DNA of 64,000 nt from assembly GCA_005884685.1 (NCBI GenBank), contig VBAH01000049.1, positions 1 to 64,000 of the forward strand. Direction: 5' to 3'. The notes under the pieces were generated by a model, which saw nothing but the letters and a program-made list of their open reading frames with translations, was not told where the DNA came from and searched no databases. The translations under genes were made by a program, and so were the position numbers. The DNA is from Alphaproteobacteria bacterium. Its GTDB lineage: Bacteria; Pseudomonadota; Alphaproteobacteria; Rhizobiales; Xanthobacteraceae. Positions 25,048 through 34,827 of the stretch are shown in pieces. Each line of letters starts with the position of its first letter. The stretch's first letter is position 1.

Positions 25048-28000
25048 ACGTCTCCGCCCCCTTCATCCAGCGGCCGATCGCGACCTCGCTGCTCGGCGTC
25101 GCGGTGATGTTCGGCGGACTGCTCGGCTACATCTGGCTGCCGGTTTCGGCGTTGCCGCAGGTCGACTTCCCGACCATCCAGGTGACGACGCAGCTTCCCG
25201 GCGCGTCACCCGACACGATGGCGTCGCTGGTGACGGCGCCGCTCGAGCGCCAGTTCGGCCAGATCCCGTCGCTTGCGACCATGACCTCGTCGAGCTCCTA
25301 CGGCATCAGCCAGGTCACATTGCAGTTCGACCTCAACCGCGAGATCGACGCCGCCTCGCAGGACGTGCAGGCCGCGATCAATGCGGCGGGCTCGGCGCTG
25401 CCGCGCAATCTTCCCTACCCGCCGATCTATTCCAAGGTGAACCCGGCCGATACGCCGATCGTCACGCTCGCGCTCACCTCCGACACGGTGTCGCTGCGCT
25501 CGCTGAGCGATCTCGCCGATACGCTGCTGGCACAGCGCCTCTCCGAGATCACCGGGGTCGGCAATGTGGCGACGCAGGGCGGCATCAAGCCCGCGGTGCG
25601 CATCCAGGTCGATCTGCCGCGGCTCGCCGCCTATGGCCTGTCGCTGGAAGACATCCGCCAGGCGATCGTCAATGCCAACGTGGCGGGGCCGAAGGGCGCG
25701 TTCGACGGCGCATTCCAGTCCTACACCATCGCGGCGAACGACCAGCTCGCCGCCGCCGAGGCCTACCGCACGCTGGTGATCGCCTACCGCAACCAGAACC
25801 CCGTGATGCTGCGCGACATCGCCGACGTCATCGACGGGCTGGAAAACGCCAAGGTCTCGGGCTGGTACGACAGCCGGCAGGCCGTGGTCATCGACATCCG
25901 GCGCCAGCCGGGCGCGAACGTCGTGCAGACGGTGCAGAACATCCAGAAGGAATTGCCGCGGCTGCGCCGCATCCTCCCCGTCGGCGCCAAGCTCACGGTG
26001 GTGCAGGACCGCACCGACACGATCCGCGCCTCGATCCACGACGTGCAGTTCACCCTCGTGCTGGCGGTCGCGCTGGTGGTGCTGGTGGTGTTCATCTTCC
26101 TGCGCACCATCCGGGCGACGATCATCGCCGGCGTCGCGCTGCCGCTGTCGCTGATCGCCACGTTCTGCGTGATGTGGTTTGCGGGTTTTTCGCTCGACAA
26201 TCTGTCGCTGATGGCGCTCACCATCGGCACCGGCTTCGTGGTCGACGACGCGATCGTGATGATCGAGAACATCGTGCGCCACATGGAAGAGGGCGAATCC
26301 GCCTACGATGCGGCGTTGCGCGGCGCGCGCGAGATCGGCTTCACCATCATCTCGCTGACGTTCTCGCTGATCGCGGTGTTCATCCCGCTGCTGTTCATGA
26401 CCGGCCTCGTCGGCCGCATGTTCCGCGAGTTCGCGCTCACGCTCACCATCGCGGTCGTGGTTTCGGCGATCGTGTCGCTGACCCTGACGCCGATGATGTG
26501 CGCCAAGCTGCTGCGCCACGAGCAGGGAACAAGCGGCAATCCGATCACGCGCTGGTTCGGCAGCATGGTCGATCGCAGCATTACGTTCTACGGCCACAGC
26601 CTCGAATGGGTGCTGCGCCACCAGAGGCTGACCCTGATCGTCACGGCCGTGACGTTCGCGGCGACGATCGCGCTTTATGTCATCATCCCGAAAGGCTTCC
26701 TGCCGCTGCAGGACACCGGGCTGATCACAGCCGTCACCGAAGCCGGCACGGAAGTCTCGTTCGCCGAGATGCAGCGGCTGCAGCAGCTCGTCTCCGACCG
26801 CATCCGCAAGGACGCCGACGTCACCGGCGTGATCTCGGTCGTCGGCGTCAGCCCGCTCAATGCCACGCCGAATGCCGGGCGGCTTTCGATCACGCTGCGG
26901 CCGCGCGGCGAGCGCAAGGCCGCCGTGGCCGAGATCATCGACCGCCTGAAGCGCGAGATGTCAGACGTTCCCGGCATGACGGTTTACTTCCAGCCGGTGC
27001 AGGACATCCAGATCTCGACCCGCCCGAGCCGCGCGCAATACCAATACACGCTGGTCGCGACCACGCCCGAGGAGGTCACCCTCTGGTCGGACCGGCTGGT
27101 GGAGGCGCTGCGCGGCAATCCGGTGCTGCAAGACGTGTCGTCGGAAGCGCAGGAGGGCGGCCTGCGCGCTTTCATCAATGTCGACCGCGAGAAGGCGGGA
27201 CGGCTCGGCATCTCGATGCAGGTGGTCAACGACACGCTCAACGATGCGTTCGGCCAGCGCCAGATCTCCACCATCTACGGGCAGGCGAACCAGTACCGCG
27301 TGATCCTGGAGGCGGCGCCGCAGTATCAGCGCGATCCGTCCGCGCTGCAGAAGATTTACCTGCCGGCGAACATCCCGAGCCAGCCGCTGCAATCATCCAG
27401 CGCGCAGAACATCCAGCCGCTGTCGAGTTTCGTGCCCGGCGCCTCGAACACACAGGTGCCGCTGTCGGCTTTCGCCGAGATGATCCGCACCACCGCGCCG
27501 CTCTCGATCGCGCACCAGGAACAGTTCCCTTCCGTGACCTTGAGCTTCAATCTTGGCCCCGGCGAGGCGCTCGGCGACGCCGTCAAGGTGATCTCTTCGG
27601 CGGAGCGCGTGATCGGCATGCCGACCTCGGTGATCGGCAGCTACTCGGGCGACACCGCGGAGTTCTCCAAGTCGCTCGCCGGCGAGCCGTGGCTGATCCT
27701 CGCCGCCATCGTGACGATCTACATCGTGCTCGGCGTGCTGTACGAGAGCTTCATCCACCCATTCACGATTCTCACCACGCTGCCGTCGGCCGGCGTCGGC
27801 GCGCTGCTCGCGCTGATGCTGGTCGGGCAGGACCTCTCGGTCATCGCGCTGATCGGCATCGTGCTCTTGATGGGCATCGTGAAGAAGAACGCCATCATGA
27901 TGATCGACTTCGCGCTCGAAGCCGAGCGGCATCACGGCATGTCGCCGCGCGACGCGATCACGCAAGCCTCGCTGCTGCGCTTCCGCCCGATCATGATGAC

Positions 28001-28220
28001 GACGCTCGCCGCGTTGTTCGGCGCGCTGCCGCTGGCGCTGGAAAGCGGCACCGGCTCGGAACTGCGCTTTCCGCTCGGCGTGACGATCATCGGCGGGCTG
28101 CTGCTCAGCCAGTTGCTCACGCTCTACACCACGCCGGTGATCTATCTGGCGATGGAGCGCCTGCGTGTCCGCCTGACGCGGCAATCGCCGCCGCGGCCCG
28201 CGCCGCTGCCGGCCGAGTGA
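25044..28220 (+). CDS. RND efflux permease, MdtB-like
   Basis: 1058 residues with the twelve-helix RND layout and two large periplasmic loops. The proton-relay pair Asp401-Asp402 sits in helix 4 (GFVVDDAIVMIEN). The N-terminal phrase FIQRPIATSLLG and the following segments match the MdtB branch of multidrug permeases, not the heavy-metal CzcA branch. It probably forms a mixed trimer with the next gene product, as MdtB2-MdtC does in enteric bacteria (inference). The start overlaps the adaptor stop by four bases. Confidence 0.93.
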   Translation: MNVSAPFIQRPIATSLLGVAVMFGGLLGYIWLPVSALPQVDFPTIQVTTQLPGASPDTMASLVTAPLERQFGQIPSLATMTSSSSYGISQVTLQFDLNREIDAASQDVQAAINAAGSALPRNLPYPPIYSKVNPADTPIVTLALTSDTVSLRSLSDLADTLLAQRLSEITGVGNVATQGGIKPAVRIQVDLPRLAAYGLSLEDIRQAIVNANVAGPKGAFDGAFQSYTIAANDQLAAAEAYRTLVIAYRNQNPVMLRDIADVIDGLENAKVSGWYDSRQAVVIDIRRQPGANVVQTVQNIQKELPRLRRILPVGAKLTVVQDRTDTIRASIHDVQFTLVLAVALVVLVVFIFLRTIRATIIAGVALPLSLIATFCVMWFAGFSLDNLSLMALTIGTGFVVDDAIVMIENIVRHMEEGESAYDAALRGAREIGFTIISLTFSLIAVFIPLLFMTGLVGRMFREFALTLTIAVVVSAIVSLTLTPMMCAKLLRHEQGTSGNPITRWFGSMVDRSITFYGHSLEWVLRHQRLTLIVTAVTFAATIALYVIIPKGFLPLQDTGLITAVTEAGTEVSFAEMQRLQQLVSDRIRKDADVTGVISVVGVSPLNATPNAGRLSITLRPRGERKAAVAEIIDRLKREMSDVPGMTVYFQPVQDIQISTRPSRAQYQYTLVATTPEEVTLWSDRLVEALRGNPVLQDVSSEAQEGGLRAFINVDREKAGRLGISMQVVNDTLNDAFGQRQISTIYGQANQYRVILEAAPQYQRDPSALQKIYLPANIPSQPLQSSSAQNIQPLSSFVPGASNTQVPLSAFAEMIRTTAPLSIAHQEQFPSVTLSFNLGPGEALGDAVKVISSAERVIGMPTSVIGSYSGDTAEFSKSLAGEPWLILAAIVTIYIVLGVLYESFIHPFTILTTLPSAGVGALLALMLVGQDLSVIALIGIVLLMGIVKKNAIMMIDFALEAERHHGMSPRDAITQASLLRFRPIMMTTLAALFGALPLALESGTGSELRFPLGVTIIGGLLLSQLLTLYTTPVIYLAMERLRVRLTRQSPPRPAPLPAE

Positions 28221-28226
28221 GGCGAG

Positions 28227-31200
28227 ATGAATTTCTCCTACCCATTCATCATGCGGCCGGTGGGCACCACGCTGCTCGCGGTCGGGCTGCTGTTGATCGG
28301 CATCGTGGCCTACCGCTTCCTGCCTGTCGCCAGCATGCCGAACGTCGAACTGCCGACCATCCGCGTCACCGCGAGCCGTCCCGGCGCCGATCCGGCGATC
28401 ATCGCCGCGACGGTGGCGGCGCCGCTGGAACGCAACCTCGGCACCATCGCGGGCGTCACCGAGATCACCTCGATCTCCTCGCTCGGGCAGACCTCGATCA
28501 CGGTGCAGTTCGATCTCGCGCGCAACATCGAAGGCGCGGCGCGCGACGTACAGGCCGCGATCAACGCCTCGCTCACCGATTTGCCGAGCGACCTGCCGTC
28601 GATCCCGTCGTTCCGCAAGTTCAATCCGGCGGCGGCGCCGGTGCTGATCCTCGCGCTCACCTCGAAGACCATACCGGCGAGCGCGATCTACGATGCCGCC
28701 GACACCGTGGTGGCGCAGCGCATCGCGCAAGTATCGGGCGTCGCCGACGTGACGGTGAGCGGCGCCGAGCAGCCGGCGGTGCGCGTGCGCGTCAATCCGG
28801 GCGCGATCGCCTCGGCCGGCATCTCGCTCGAGCAGGTGCGCAATGCGATTTCGGGCGCGAACGCGCAAAGCCCGCTCGGCGTGGTCGACGGCAGCGACCT
28901 TTCCGAAACTCTCGGCGTGAACGATCAACTGCGCCGCGCGCCCGACTACCGGACGCTGATCGTCAAGAGCAGCAACGGCAACATCGTGCGGCTCTCCGAC
29001 ATCGCCAGCGTGGAACAGAGCACGCGCAACAGCCGTTCGGCCGCGTGGTTCAACAAGCAGCCCTCCGTGCTGCTGATCATCACCAAGCAGGGCGACGCCA
29101 ATGTCATCGAGACGGTCGACAACATCAAGGCGCTGATCCCGGAAATCAAGAAATGGATTCCGGCCGACATCGACTTCTCGATCCTGTCCGACCGCACCGG
29201 CACGATCCGCGCGAGCGTCAACGACATGCAGCTGACGCTGGCCGGCACCATCGGCATGGTGATGCTGGTGGTGTTCCTGTTCCTGCGTCGCGCGACGCCG
29301 ACGCTCGCGGCCGGCGTGACGGTGCCGCTGTCGCTCGCCGGCACCTGCGCGCTGATGTGGTGCGTCGGCTTCTCGATCGACAATCTGTCGCTGATGGCGC
29401 TCGCGGTGTCGGTCGGCTTCGTGGTCGACGACGCGATCGTGATGATCGAGAACGTCTACCGCAATATGGAGCAGGGCCACTCGCCGCTGCGCTCGACGAT
29501 AGAGGGCGCAAGGCAGATCGGCTTCACGGTGATCTCGATCAGCGTTTCGCTGATCGCGGCGTTCATCCCGCTGCTGTTCATGGGCGGCATCGTCGGCCGC
29601 GCGTTCCGCGAGTTCTCGGTCACGCTGGTGTTCGCGATCCTGATCTCGACCGTCGTGTCGCTCACCGTGACGCCGATGATCTGCGCGCACTACATCCGCA
29701 GCGTGCCGAGCCGCACCGAAACGCGCTTCGACCGGATGGTCGAGTGGGTGCTGTCGCGTGTCACGCGCGCCTACGCGTCGAGCCTCACCGTGCTGCTGGA
29801 GCACCGCGTGCTGATGCTGGTGGTGATGGCGGCGACGATCGGGCTGACCGTCGACCTCTACATCAAGATCCCCAAGGGCTTCTTCCCGCAGGACGACACC
29901 GGCCTGATCTTCACCTCGACGCGCGCATCGCCGGATATCTCGTACCGGGCGATGGTCGACATGCAGCTGAAAGTGCTCGACATCGTGCTTGCCGATCCGG
30001 CGGTCGCAGGCGTCGGCTCCTCGGTCGGCGGCTCGGCCTGGAGCGCGTCGGTCAACCAGGGCCGCCTGTTCGTCAGCCTGAAACCGCTCGCCGAGCGCGC
30101 TAACGTGCCGACGCAGCGCGTGATCGACCGCATGCGGCCGAAATTCGCAAGCATCCCGGGCATCGAGGTCTACATGTTTCCGGCCCAGGACGTGCGCGTC
30201 GGCGGGCGCCAGGGCCGCTCGCAATATCAGTTCACGCTGTGGAGCTCCGATCTCGACGAGCTGTTGAAGTGGGTGCCGAAGGCGGTGGAGCGCGTGAAGA
30301 CCGTGCCCGACGTGGTCGACGTCTCCACCGACCGCGAGCAGGGCGGTTTCCAGCTCAATGTGAAGATCGACCGCGCAGCGGCGTCGCGCTACGGCGTGCG
30401 CGTGCAGGACATCGACGCCGCGCTGGCGAACGCCTATGCGCAGCGGCAGGTGTCGACGATCTATACCCAGCGCAACCAGTACCGCGTGATCCTGGAGGTC
30501 GATCCGCTCTACCAGCGCGATCCGAACGACCTGTCGCAGATCTATGTCCCGGGCACCGGCGGCGCGCAGGTGCCGCTCTCCAACGTGGCGAAGTTCGAGC
30601 GCTCGATCGCGCCGCTGGTGATCAACCATCAGGGCCAGTTTCCAGCCGTCACCATCTCGTTCGGCCTGAAGGAGGGCGTGGCGCTGGAGGCCGCCAGCGA
30701 GGACGTGCGCCGCGCGATCCTCGATCTGCGCATGCCGGATATCGTCCAGGCGGAGTTTGCCGGCGACGCCAAGGCGTTCGCGGCCTCCGCGGGCGCGCAG
30801 CCGCTGCTGATCCTGGCCGCGCTGGTCGCGATCTACCTGGTGCTCGGCGTGCTGTACGAAAGCCTCGCGCATCCGCTCACGATCATCTCGACCTTGCCCT
30901 CGGCCGGCCTGGGCGCGCTGCTGGCGCTGCAGCTGTTCCACGCCGAGCTGACGATCATCGCATTCATCGGCATCATCCTGCTGATCGGCCTGGTGAAGAA
31001 GAACGGCATCATGCTGGTCGATTTTGCGCTGGACGCCGAACGAAGCCGCGGGCTCTCGCCGGATCGCGCGATCTTCGAGGCCTGCATCGAGCGCTTCCGC
31101 CCGATCATGATGACGACGCTGGCGGCGCTGCTCGGCGCGGTGCCGTTCGTGATCGCGAGCGGCCCGGGCTCGGAAATGCGCCGCCCGCTCGGCATGACGA

Positions 31201-31349
31201 TCATCGGCGGGCTGCTGGTGTCGCAGGTGCTCACGCTCTACACGACGCCGGTGATTTACCTGCTGCTCGACCGGCTGCACCGCCGGCTCGGCGGCCGCGG
31301 GCCGCAGGCGCTGCTGGATCCCGAGCCGCCGCCCCTGCCGGCGGAGTAA
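28227..31349 (+). CDS. RND efflux permease, MdtC-like
   Basis: 1040 residues, paralogous to the previous gene, with the same proton-relay pair at Asp401-Asp402 (GFVVDDAIVMIEN) and the opening FIMRPVGTTLLAVG typical of the MdtC branch. It starts six bases after the MdtB-like stop and is the last gene of the sigma-factor-to-pump operon; a palindromic repeat follows at 31357. A mixed permease trimer could broaden substrate range (known for MdtBC, inferred here). Confidence 0.93.
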   Translation: MNFSYPFIMRPVGTTLLAVGLLLIGIVAYRFLPVASMPNVELPTIRVTASRPGADPAIIAATVAAPLERNLGTIAGVTEITSISSLGQTSITVQFDLARNIEGAARDVQAAINASLTDLPSDLPSIPSFRKFNPAAAPVLILALTSKTIPASAIYDAADTVVAQRIAQVSGVADVTVSGAEQPAVRVRVNPGAIASAGISLEQVRNAISGANAQSPLGVVDGSDLSETLGVNDQLRRAPDYRTLIVKSSNGNIVRLSDIASVEQSTRNSRSAAWFNKQPSVLLIITKQGDANVIETVDNIKALIPEIKKWIPADIDFSILSDRTGTIRASVNDMQLTLAGTIGMVMLVVFLFLRRATPTLAAGVTVPLSLAGTCALMWCVGFSIDNLSLMALAVSVGFVVDDAIVMIENVYRNMEQGHSPLRSTIEGARQIGFTVISISVSLIAAFIPLLFMGGIVGRAFREFSVTLVFAILISTVVSLTVTPMICAHYIRSVPSRTETRFDRMVEWVLSRVTRAYASSLTVLLEHRVLMLVVMAATIGLTVDLYIKIPKGFFPQDDTGLIFTSTRASPDISYRAMVDMQLKVLDIVLADPAVAGVGSSVGGSAWSASVNQGRLFVSLKPLAERANVPTQRVIDRMRPKFASIPGIEVYMFPAQDVRVGGRQGRSQYQFTLWSSDLDELLKWVPKAVERVKTVPDVVDVSTDREQGGFQLNVKIDRAAASRYGVRVQDIDAALANAYAQRQVSTIYTQRNQYRVILEVDPLYQRDPNDLSQIYVPGTGGAQVPLSNVAKFERSIAPLVINHQGQFPAVTISFGLKEGVALEAASEDVRRAILDLRMPDIVQAEFAGDAKAFAASAGAQPLLILAALVAIYLVLGVLYESLAHPLTIISTLPSAGLGALLALQLFHAELTIIAFIGIILLIGLVKKNGIMLVDFALDAERSRGLSPDRAIFEACIERFRPIMMTTLAALLGAVPFVIASGPGSEMRRPLGMTIIGGLLVSQVLTLYTTPVIYLLLDRLHRRLGGRGPQALLDPEPPPLPAE

Positions 31350-31356
31350 ATGGATT

Positions 31357-31414
31357 CCGCTCATGCCCGCACCCGGGCCCGACCTGCGGTCGGCCCGAGT
31401 GCGGGGACGAGCGG
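31357..31414. repeat. Dispersed palindromic repeat, family A copy 2
   Basis: Bracketed by CCGCTC and GAGCGG. The centre is an insert ACCCGGGCCCGACC-TGCG-GGTCGG type palindrome, shared with copy 8 at 55847. It lies exactly between the stops of the convergent RND permease and MetE-like genes. Confidence 0.8.
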
Positions 31415-32446
31415 CTAGGTAAGTTCCCTCCGCACCATCGCCGCCCCTTCCGCCAGCGCCTTCAGCTTGGCGAACGCGACCTCGCGCGCCATGTATTTCA
31501 TGCCGCAATCCGGCGCCGGGATGAGCCGCTCGGGCGCGACATGTTTCAACCCCGCGCGGATGCGCTCGGCGACCTGCTCCGGCCGCTCCACGATCTGGTC
31601 GCCGAGATTGATCACACCGAGCATGATCGTCTTGCCCGACAGGGCCTTCAGCACGCCGAGATCGATTTTCGGCTGCGCCGACTCGATCGAAATCTGCTGC
31701 GCCTTGGAATCCGCCAGCTCGGACAGGAAAAAATACGAAGTCGGCTTGGTGCTGACCAGGAACGCATAGCCGAAGCACAGGTGCACCACGGTCGGCACCG
31801 TGATGCCGTCGAGCGCGCGGTTGATCGCCTTCACGGCAAAGCGCTTGGCGGCGTCCGGATCGTTGCGCAGCCACGGCTCGTCCAGCTGGATCACGTCGGC
31901 GCCGGCTTTCTCCAGGTCACGCGCCTCCTCGTTCACCGCGGCCGCGAAATCCATCGCGAGCTCTTCGGCGTCCTTGTAGTGCTCGTTCTTCGCCTGCTGG
32001 GTCATGGTGAACGGGCCGGGCAGCGTGATCTTCGCCTTGCGGTCGGTGTTGCGGCGCAGGAATTCCATGTCGCGCACTTCGACCGCGCCGCGGCGGCGCA
32101 CCTTGCCGACGACACGCGGCATCATGGTGTCGACGCCGGCGCGGTTCTTCACCGTCGCGGGATTGTCGATGTCGATCCCGTCGAGCGCGGTCGCGAAACG
32201 GTTGGAATAGCTCTCGCGCCGCATCTCGCCGTCGGTGACGATATCGATGCCGGCGCGCTCCATGTCGCGGATCGCGATCAGGGTCGCGTCGTCCTGCGCC
32301 TGTTCGAGGTACGGCTCCGCGACGCGCCACATCTCTCTCAGGCGCACGCGCGGCACGGTCTGCGATTTCAGGACAGCCTTGTCGACCAGCCAGTCCGGCT
32401 GCGGGTAGGAGCCGACCACCGTGGTCGGCAGCAGTTGTTCGGCCAT
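31415..32446 (-). CDS. MetE-like cobalamin-independent methionine synthase family protein
   Basis: 343 residues, corresponding to the C-terminal catalytic half of MetE (URO-D/CIMS-like TIM barrel). It keeps the opening VVGSYPQP, the acidic VTDGEMRRESY stretch and the zinc-ligand segment APDCGMKYM. Stand-alone half-length proteins of this type often act on methyl donors other than methyl-tetrahydrofolate, or in C-S cleavage. Co-directional with, and 28 bases downstream of, the TPP-enzyme gene, so probably the same transcript. Confidence 0.88.
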   Translation of the reverse strand: MAEQLLPTTVVGSYPQPDWLVDKAVLKSQTVPRVRLREMWRVAEPYLEQAQDDATLIAIRDMERAGIDIVTDGEMRRESYSNRFATALDGIDIDNPATVKNRAGVDTMMPRVVGKVRRRGAVEVRDMEFLRRNTDRKAKITLPGPFTMTQQAKNEHYKDAEELAMDFAAAVNEEARDLEKAGADVIQLDEPWLRNDPDAAKRFAVKAINRALDGITVPTVVHLCFGYAFLVSTKPTSYFFLSELADSKAQQISIESAQPKIDLGVLKALSGKTIMLGVINLGDQIVERPEQVAERIRAGLKHVAPERLIPAPDCGMKYMAREVAFAKLKALAEGAAMVRRELT

Positions 32447-32474
32447 GCGCGCGATTCCTGTTTGCCGGACGGTG

Positions 32475-34145
32475 TTATTTGAACTCGCGTGCGATTGCGA
32501 CGTTGATCAGCATCGGGCGGTTGCCCGCCAATCCCTTTGCGATCAGGTCGGTTGCCTCGTGCAGGGTTGCGGCGTGTGCGGCCGGCACGCCGAGCGATTT
32601 TGCCAGTCCGACGTAGTCGATCTCCGGATTGTTCAGCTCCATGCCCACATAGGTATCGAGCTGGGCGGCGTAGCCGCGCTGGGCAAAGACGCGCTGCTTC
32701 AGGATGCGGTACGACGTGTTGTTGAAGATCACGAACACGACGCCGATCTTGTAGCGCGCCGCGGTCCACAGCGTCTGGATCGTGTACATCGCGGAGCCGT
32801 CGCCGGAAAGGCAGATCACCGGACGGTCCGGCAGCGCGATCTTGATGCCGACGGAGGCCGGCAGGCCCCAGCCGATGCCGCCGCCGCGCAGTCCGAAGAA
32901 GCTTTGCGCGTCTTCGCTGTTGACCAACTGGCGCAGGCCGCCGCTCGACGACACGGTTTCGTCGACCACCACGGCATCTTTCGGCAGGATCTCGCTGATC
33001 GCCTGAATCAGCGCGAGCGGCTGGATCGGGGTTTCCGACGCGAGCGATTTCGCGCGCGCGCGCAGCTTCTCGAGCTCGGCCTTGGTTGCCTCGCTCGCCG
33101 CCTTGAGGCGCTCCTTTGCGGCGCTCTGCGCGGCAGCCGGCATCGCGGCGCTGATGGCTGCGGTCAACTCGGGCAATGTCGCCTTCGGGTCGCCCAGGAT
33201 CGCGACTTCCGCCGGGAAGTTCTTGCCCAGCTCCCATGGATCGATGTCGAGATGGATCATCCGCAGGTCGGGGGAAACCGGCGCTACGTCCGCGGGCAAC
33301 GAGAGCGCGAACAAATCCGCGCCGACCGAGAACAGCACGTCGTGCTGATCGAAGATCTTGCGCATGGCGGTCTGCGAGCGCGCCATCGCGCCGCGGAACA
33401 GCGGATGCGAGGACGGAAACGAGGCGGTGTTGGCAATCAGCTCCGCATAGACCGGCGCGCCGATCAGTTCGGCGAGCGCGACCAGTTCGGCGAGCGCACG
33501 GCTCTGTGCGACCGCATCGCCGGCCATGATGATCGGGCGCTTTGCGCTCGCCAGAACCTTTGCGGCCGCTTCGATGGCGGCGCGATCGCCGCGCACGCCG
33601 GTCGCGACCCGTGTCGGCGCCATCAGGTCGAGGTCGGCTTCGTTCTTCAGGATGTCGCCCGGCAGCGACAGGAATACCGGCCCGGTCGGCGGCGCGAGCG
33701 CGGTCTTACACGCCCGGTGCACCATCAGCGGCAGGTCGGCCAGGCGGTGGATCTCGTCCGACCACTTCACCAATGGGCGCGCGATCGGCGGAAGGTCCGC
33801 GTAGAGGATCGGCTCGGTGCGGTTGAAGTCCTGGTCGTGCTGGCCGGCCGTGACGAGAATGGGCGAGCCCGCCTTCTGCGCGTCGTAGAGCATGCCCATC
33901 GCGTTGCCGAGGCCGGGCGTGACGTGCAGGTTCACGACCGCAAGCTTGCCCGAGGCCTGCGCGTAGCCGTCGGCCATCGCCATGACGACCGCCTCCTGCA
34001 GGCCGAGCACGTAACGGATGTCGTTTTCCACCGCGAACGCGTCCATCAGCGCGAGCTCGGTCGTGCCGGGATTGCCGAAGACGACCTCGACGCCTTCCTG
34101 CTTGAGGATCTCAAGAAACGCGCGCTTTCCGGAAATGACGGGCAA
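32475..34145 (-). CDS. Thiamine-diphosphate enzyme (acetolactate synthase/benzoylformate decarboxylase-like)
   Basis: 556 residues in three domains: N-terminal pyrimidine-binding domain with catalytic Glu (GLQEAVVMAMADGYA), central domain, C-terminal diphosphate domain with GDGSAMY ... NNTSY as the Mg/ThDP motif. The family includes benzoylformate decarboxylase and oxalyl/acetolactate-type enzymes; the 2-oxo acid substrate is unknown. I place the start at TTG 34145 because GCGGAGGA lies five bases before it and residues before it would be encoded by a palindromic repeat. Forms a likely operon with the MetE-like gene. Confidence 0.85.
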   Translation of the reverse strand: MPVISGKRAFLEILKQEGVEVVFGNPGTTELALMDAFAVENDIRYVLGLQEAVVMAMADGYAQASGKLAVVNLHVTPGLGNAMGMLYDAQKAGSPILVTAGQHDQDFNRTEPILYADLPPIARPLVKWSDEIHRLADLPLMVHRACKTALAPPTGPVFLSLPGDILKNEADLDLMAPTRVATGVRGDRAAIEAAAKVLASAKRPIIMAGDAVAQSRALAELVALAELIGAPVYAELIANTASFPSSHPLFRGAMARSQTAMRKIFDQHDVLFSVGADLFALSLPADVAPVSPDLRMIHLDIDPWELGKNFPAEVAILGDPKATLPELTAAISAAMPAAAQSAAKERLKAASEATKAELEKLRARAKSLASETPIQPLALIQAISEILPKDAVVVDETVSSSGGLRQLVNSEDAQSFFGLRGGGIGWGLPASVGIKIALPDRPVICLSGDGSAMYTIQTLWTAARYKIGVVFVIFNNTSYRILKQRVFAQRGYAAQLDTYVGMELNNPEIDYVGLAKSLGVPAAHAATLHEATDLIAKGLAGNRPMLINVAIAREFK

Positions 34146-34167
34146 GGCTTCCTCCGCTTTCTTCTTG

Positions 34168-34262
34168 TCATCGCCCGCGCATGCGGGCGATCCAGTAACC
34201 ACCGCTCTTCGTGATCGGTACAGCGTTGCTTACTGGATGCTCCGCCTACGCGGGGCATGACG
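34168..34262. repeat. Dispersed palindromic repeat, family A copy 3 (diverged)
   Basis: Hairpin TCGCCCGCGCATGCGGGCGA, CCAGTAA/TTACTGG spacer arms, then CTCCGCCTACGCGGGGCATGA. It fills most of the gap between two co-directional minus-strand genes and would supply false N-terminal codons to the TPP enzyme if a distal start were used. Confidence 0.7.
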
Positions 34263-34274
34263 GTTGGGTACTCT

Positions 34275-34742
34275 CTATTTCCGCAGCAGGTATTTGTGCT
34301 CGCCGCTGAGCACCAATTCGCTGTTCTGGTTATGAATGGTCGCGGCCATCACCACAACGCCGGTCGTGCGCTGCGGGATCAGCGCCGTGATGGTGTGGGC
34401 CGGGTAGAGCGTGTCGCCGGGATAGACGCCTTTGAGGAATTGGCACGACTGTTCGATGAAGCCGATCAGCCTGTCGCCGATCATGTGGGGGAACGTGCCG
34501 GCGCCGACCGCCGAGAAGGCGAGCACCTGAAAGCCGTGCGCCAGCAAGCCGCGCAAGCCATGCGCCCTGCAGAACTCGATATCGTAGTGGATCGGATGAT
34601 TGTCGCCCGAGAGCATCTGGAAGGCGGCGAAATGCGCGTCCGTCACGGTGCGGCTCGGGCTGCGATACACCTCGCCGACCGCCAGGTCGGCAAAGCCGCG
34701 CCGCTCGGTCACATTGTGTGTTTTCGGATCGAATCCCGTCAC
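34275..34742 (-). CDS. MaoC-type (R)-hydratase family protein
   Basis: 155 residues, a hotdog-fold MaoC dehydratase. The catalytic Asp/His region is visible as SGDNHPIHYD, with the downstream GLLAHGFQVLAF segment. Family members hydrate trans-2-enoyl-CoA or act in methylmalonyl/ethylmalonyl-CoA pathways. It lies upstream of the TPP enzyme on the same strand, separated by a palindromic repeat. The acyl substrate cannot be assigned. Confidence 0.88.
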   Translation of the reverse strand: MTGFDPKTHNVTERRGFADLAVGEVYRSPSRTVTDAHFAAFQMLSGDNHPIHYDIEFCRAHGLRGLLAHGFQVLAFSAVGAGTFPHMIGDRLIGFIEQSCQFLKGVYPGDTLYPAHTITALIPQRTTGVVVMAATIHNQNSELVLSGEHKYLLRK

Positions 34743-34827
34743 GCCCGCCCCATCCTTGCCTTTGTCGTTGGCGGCATCTTAGCTTGCGTGGCGCGGCGGC
34801 GGAAACCGCCCGGGGCGATGGGCACCC

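Noticed and set aside
24902-30103. A 1733-codon open frame on the plus strand across the adaptor and RND permease genes
   Set aside because: It overlaps two permease genes in another frame, has extreme Arg/Ala/His composition and no family similarity. It is a high-GC shadow.
27393-31874. A 1493-codon open frame on the minus strand opposite the RND permeases
   Set aside because: It lies antisense to two clear RND genes and has the His/Arg/Asp-rich composition of antisense shadows; only its first part coincides with the real MetE-like region.
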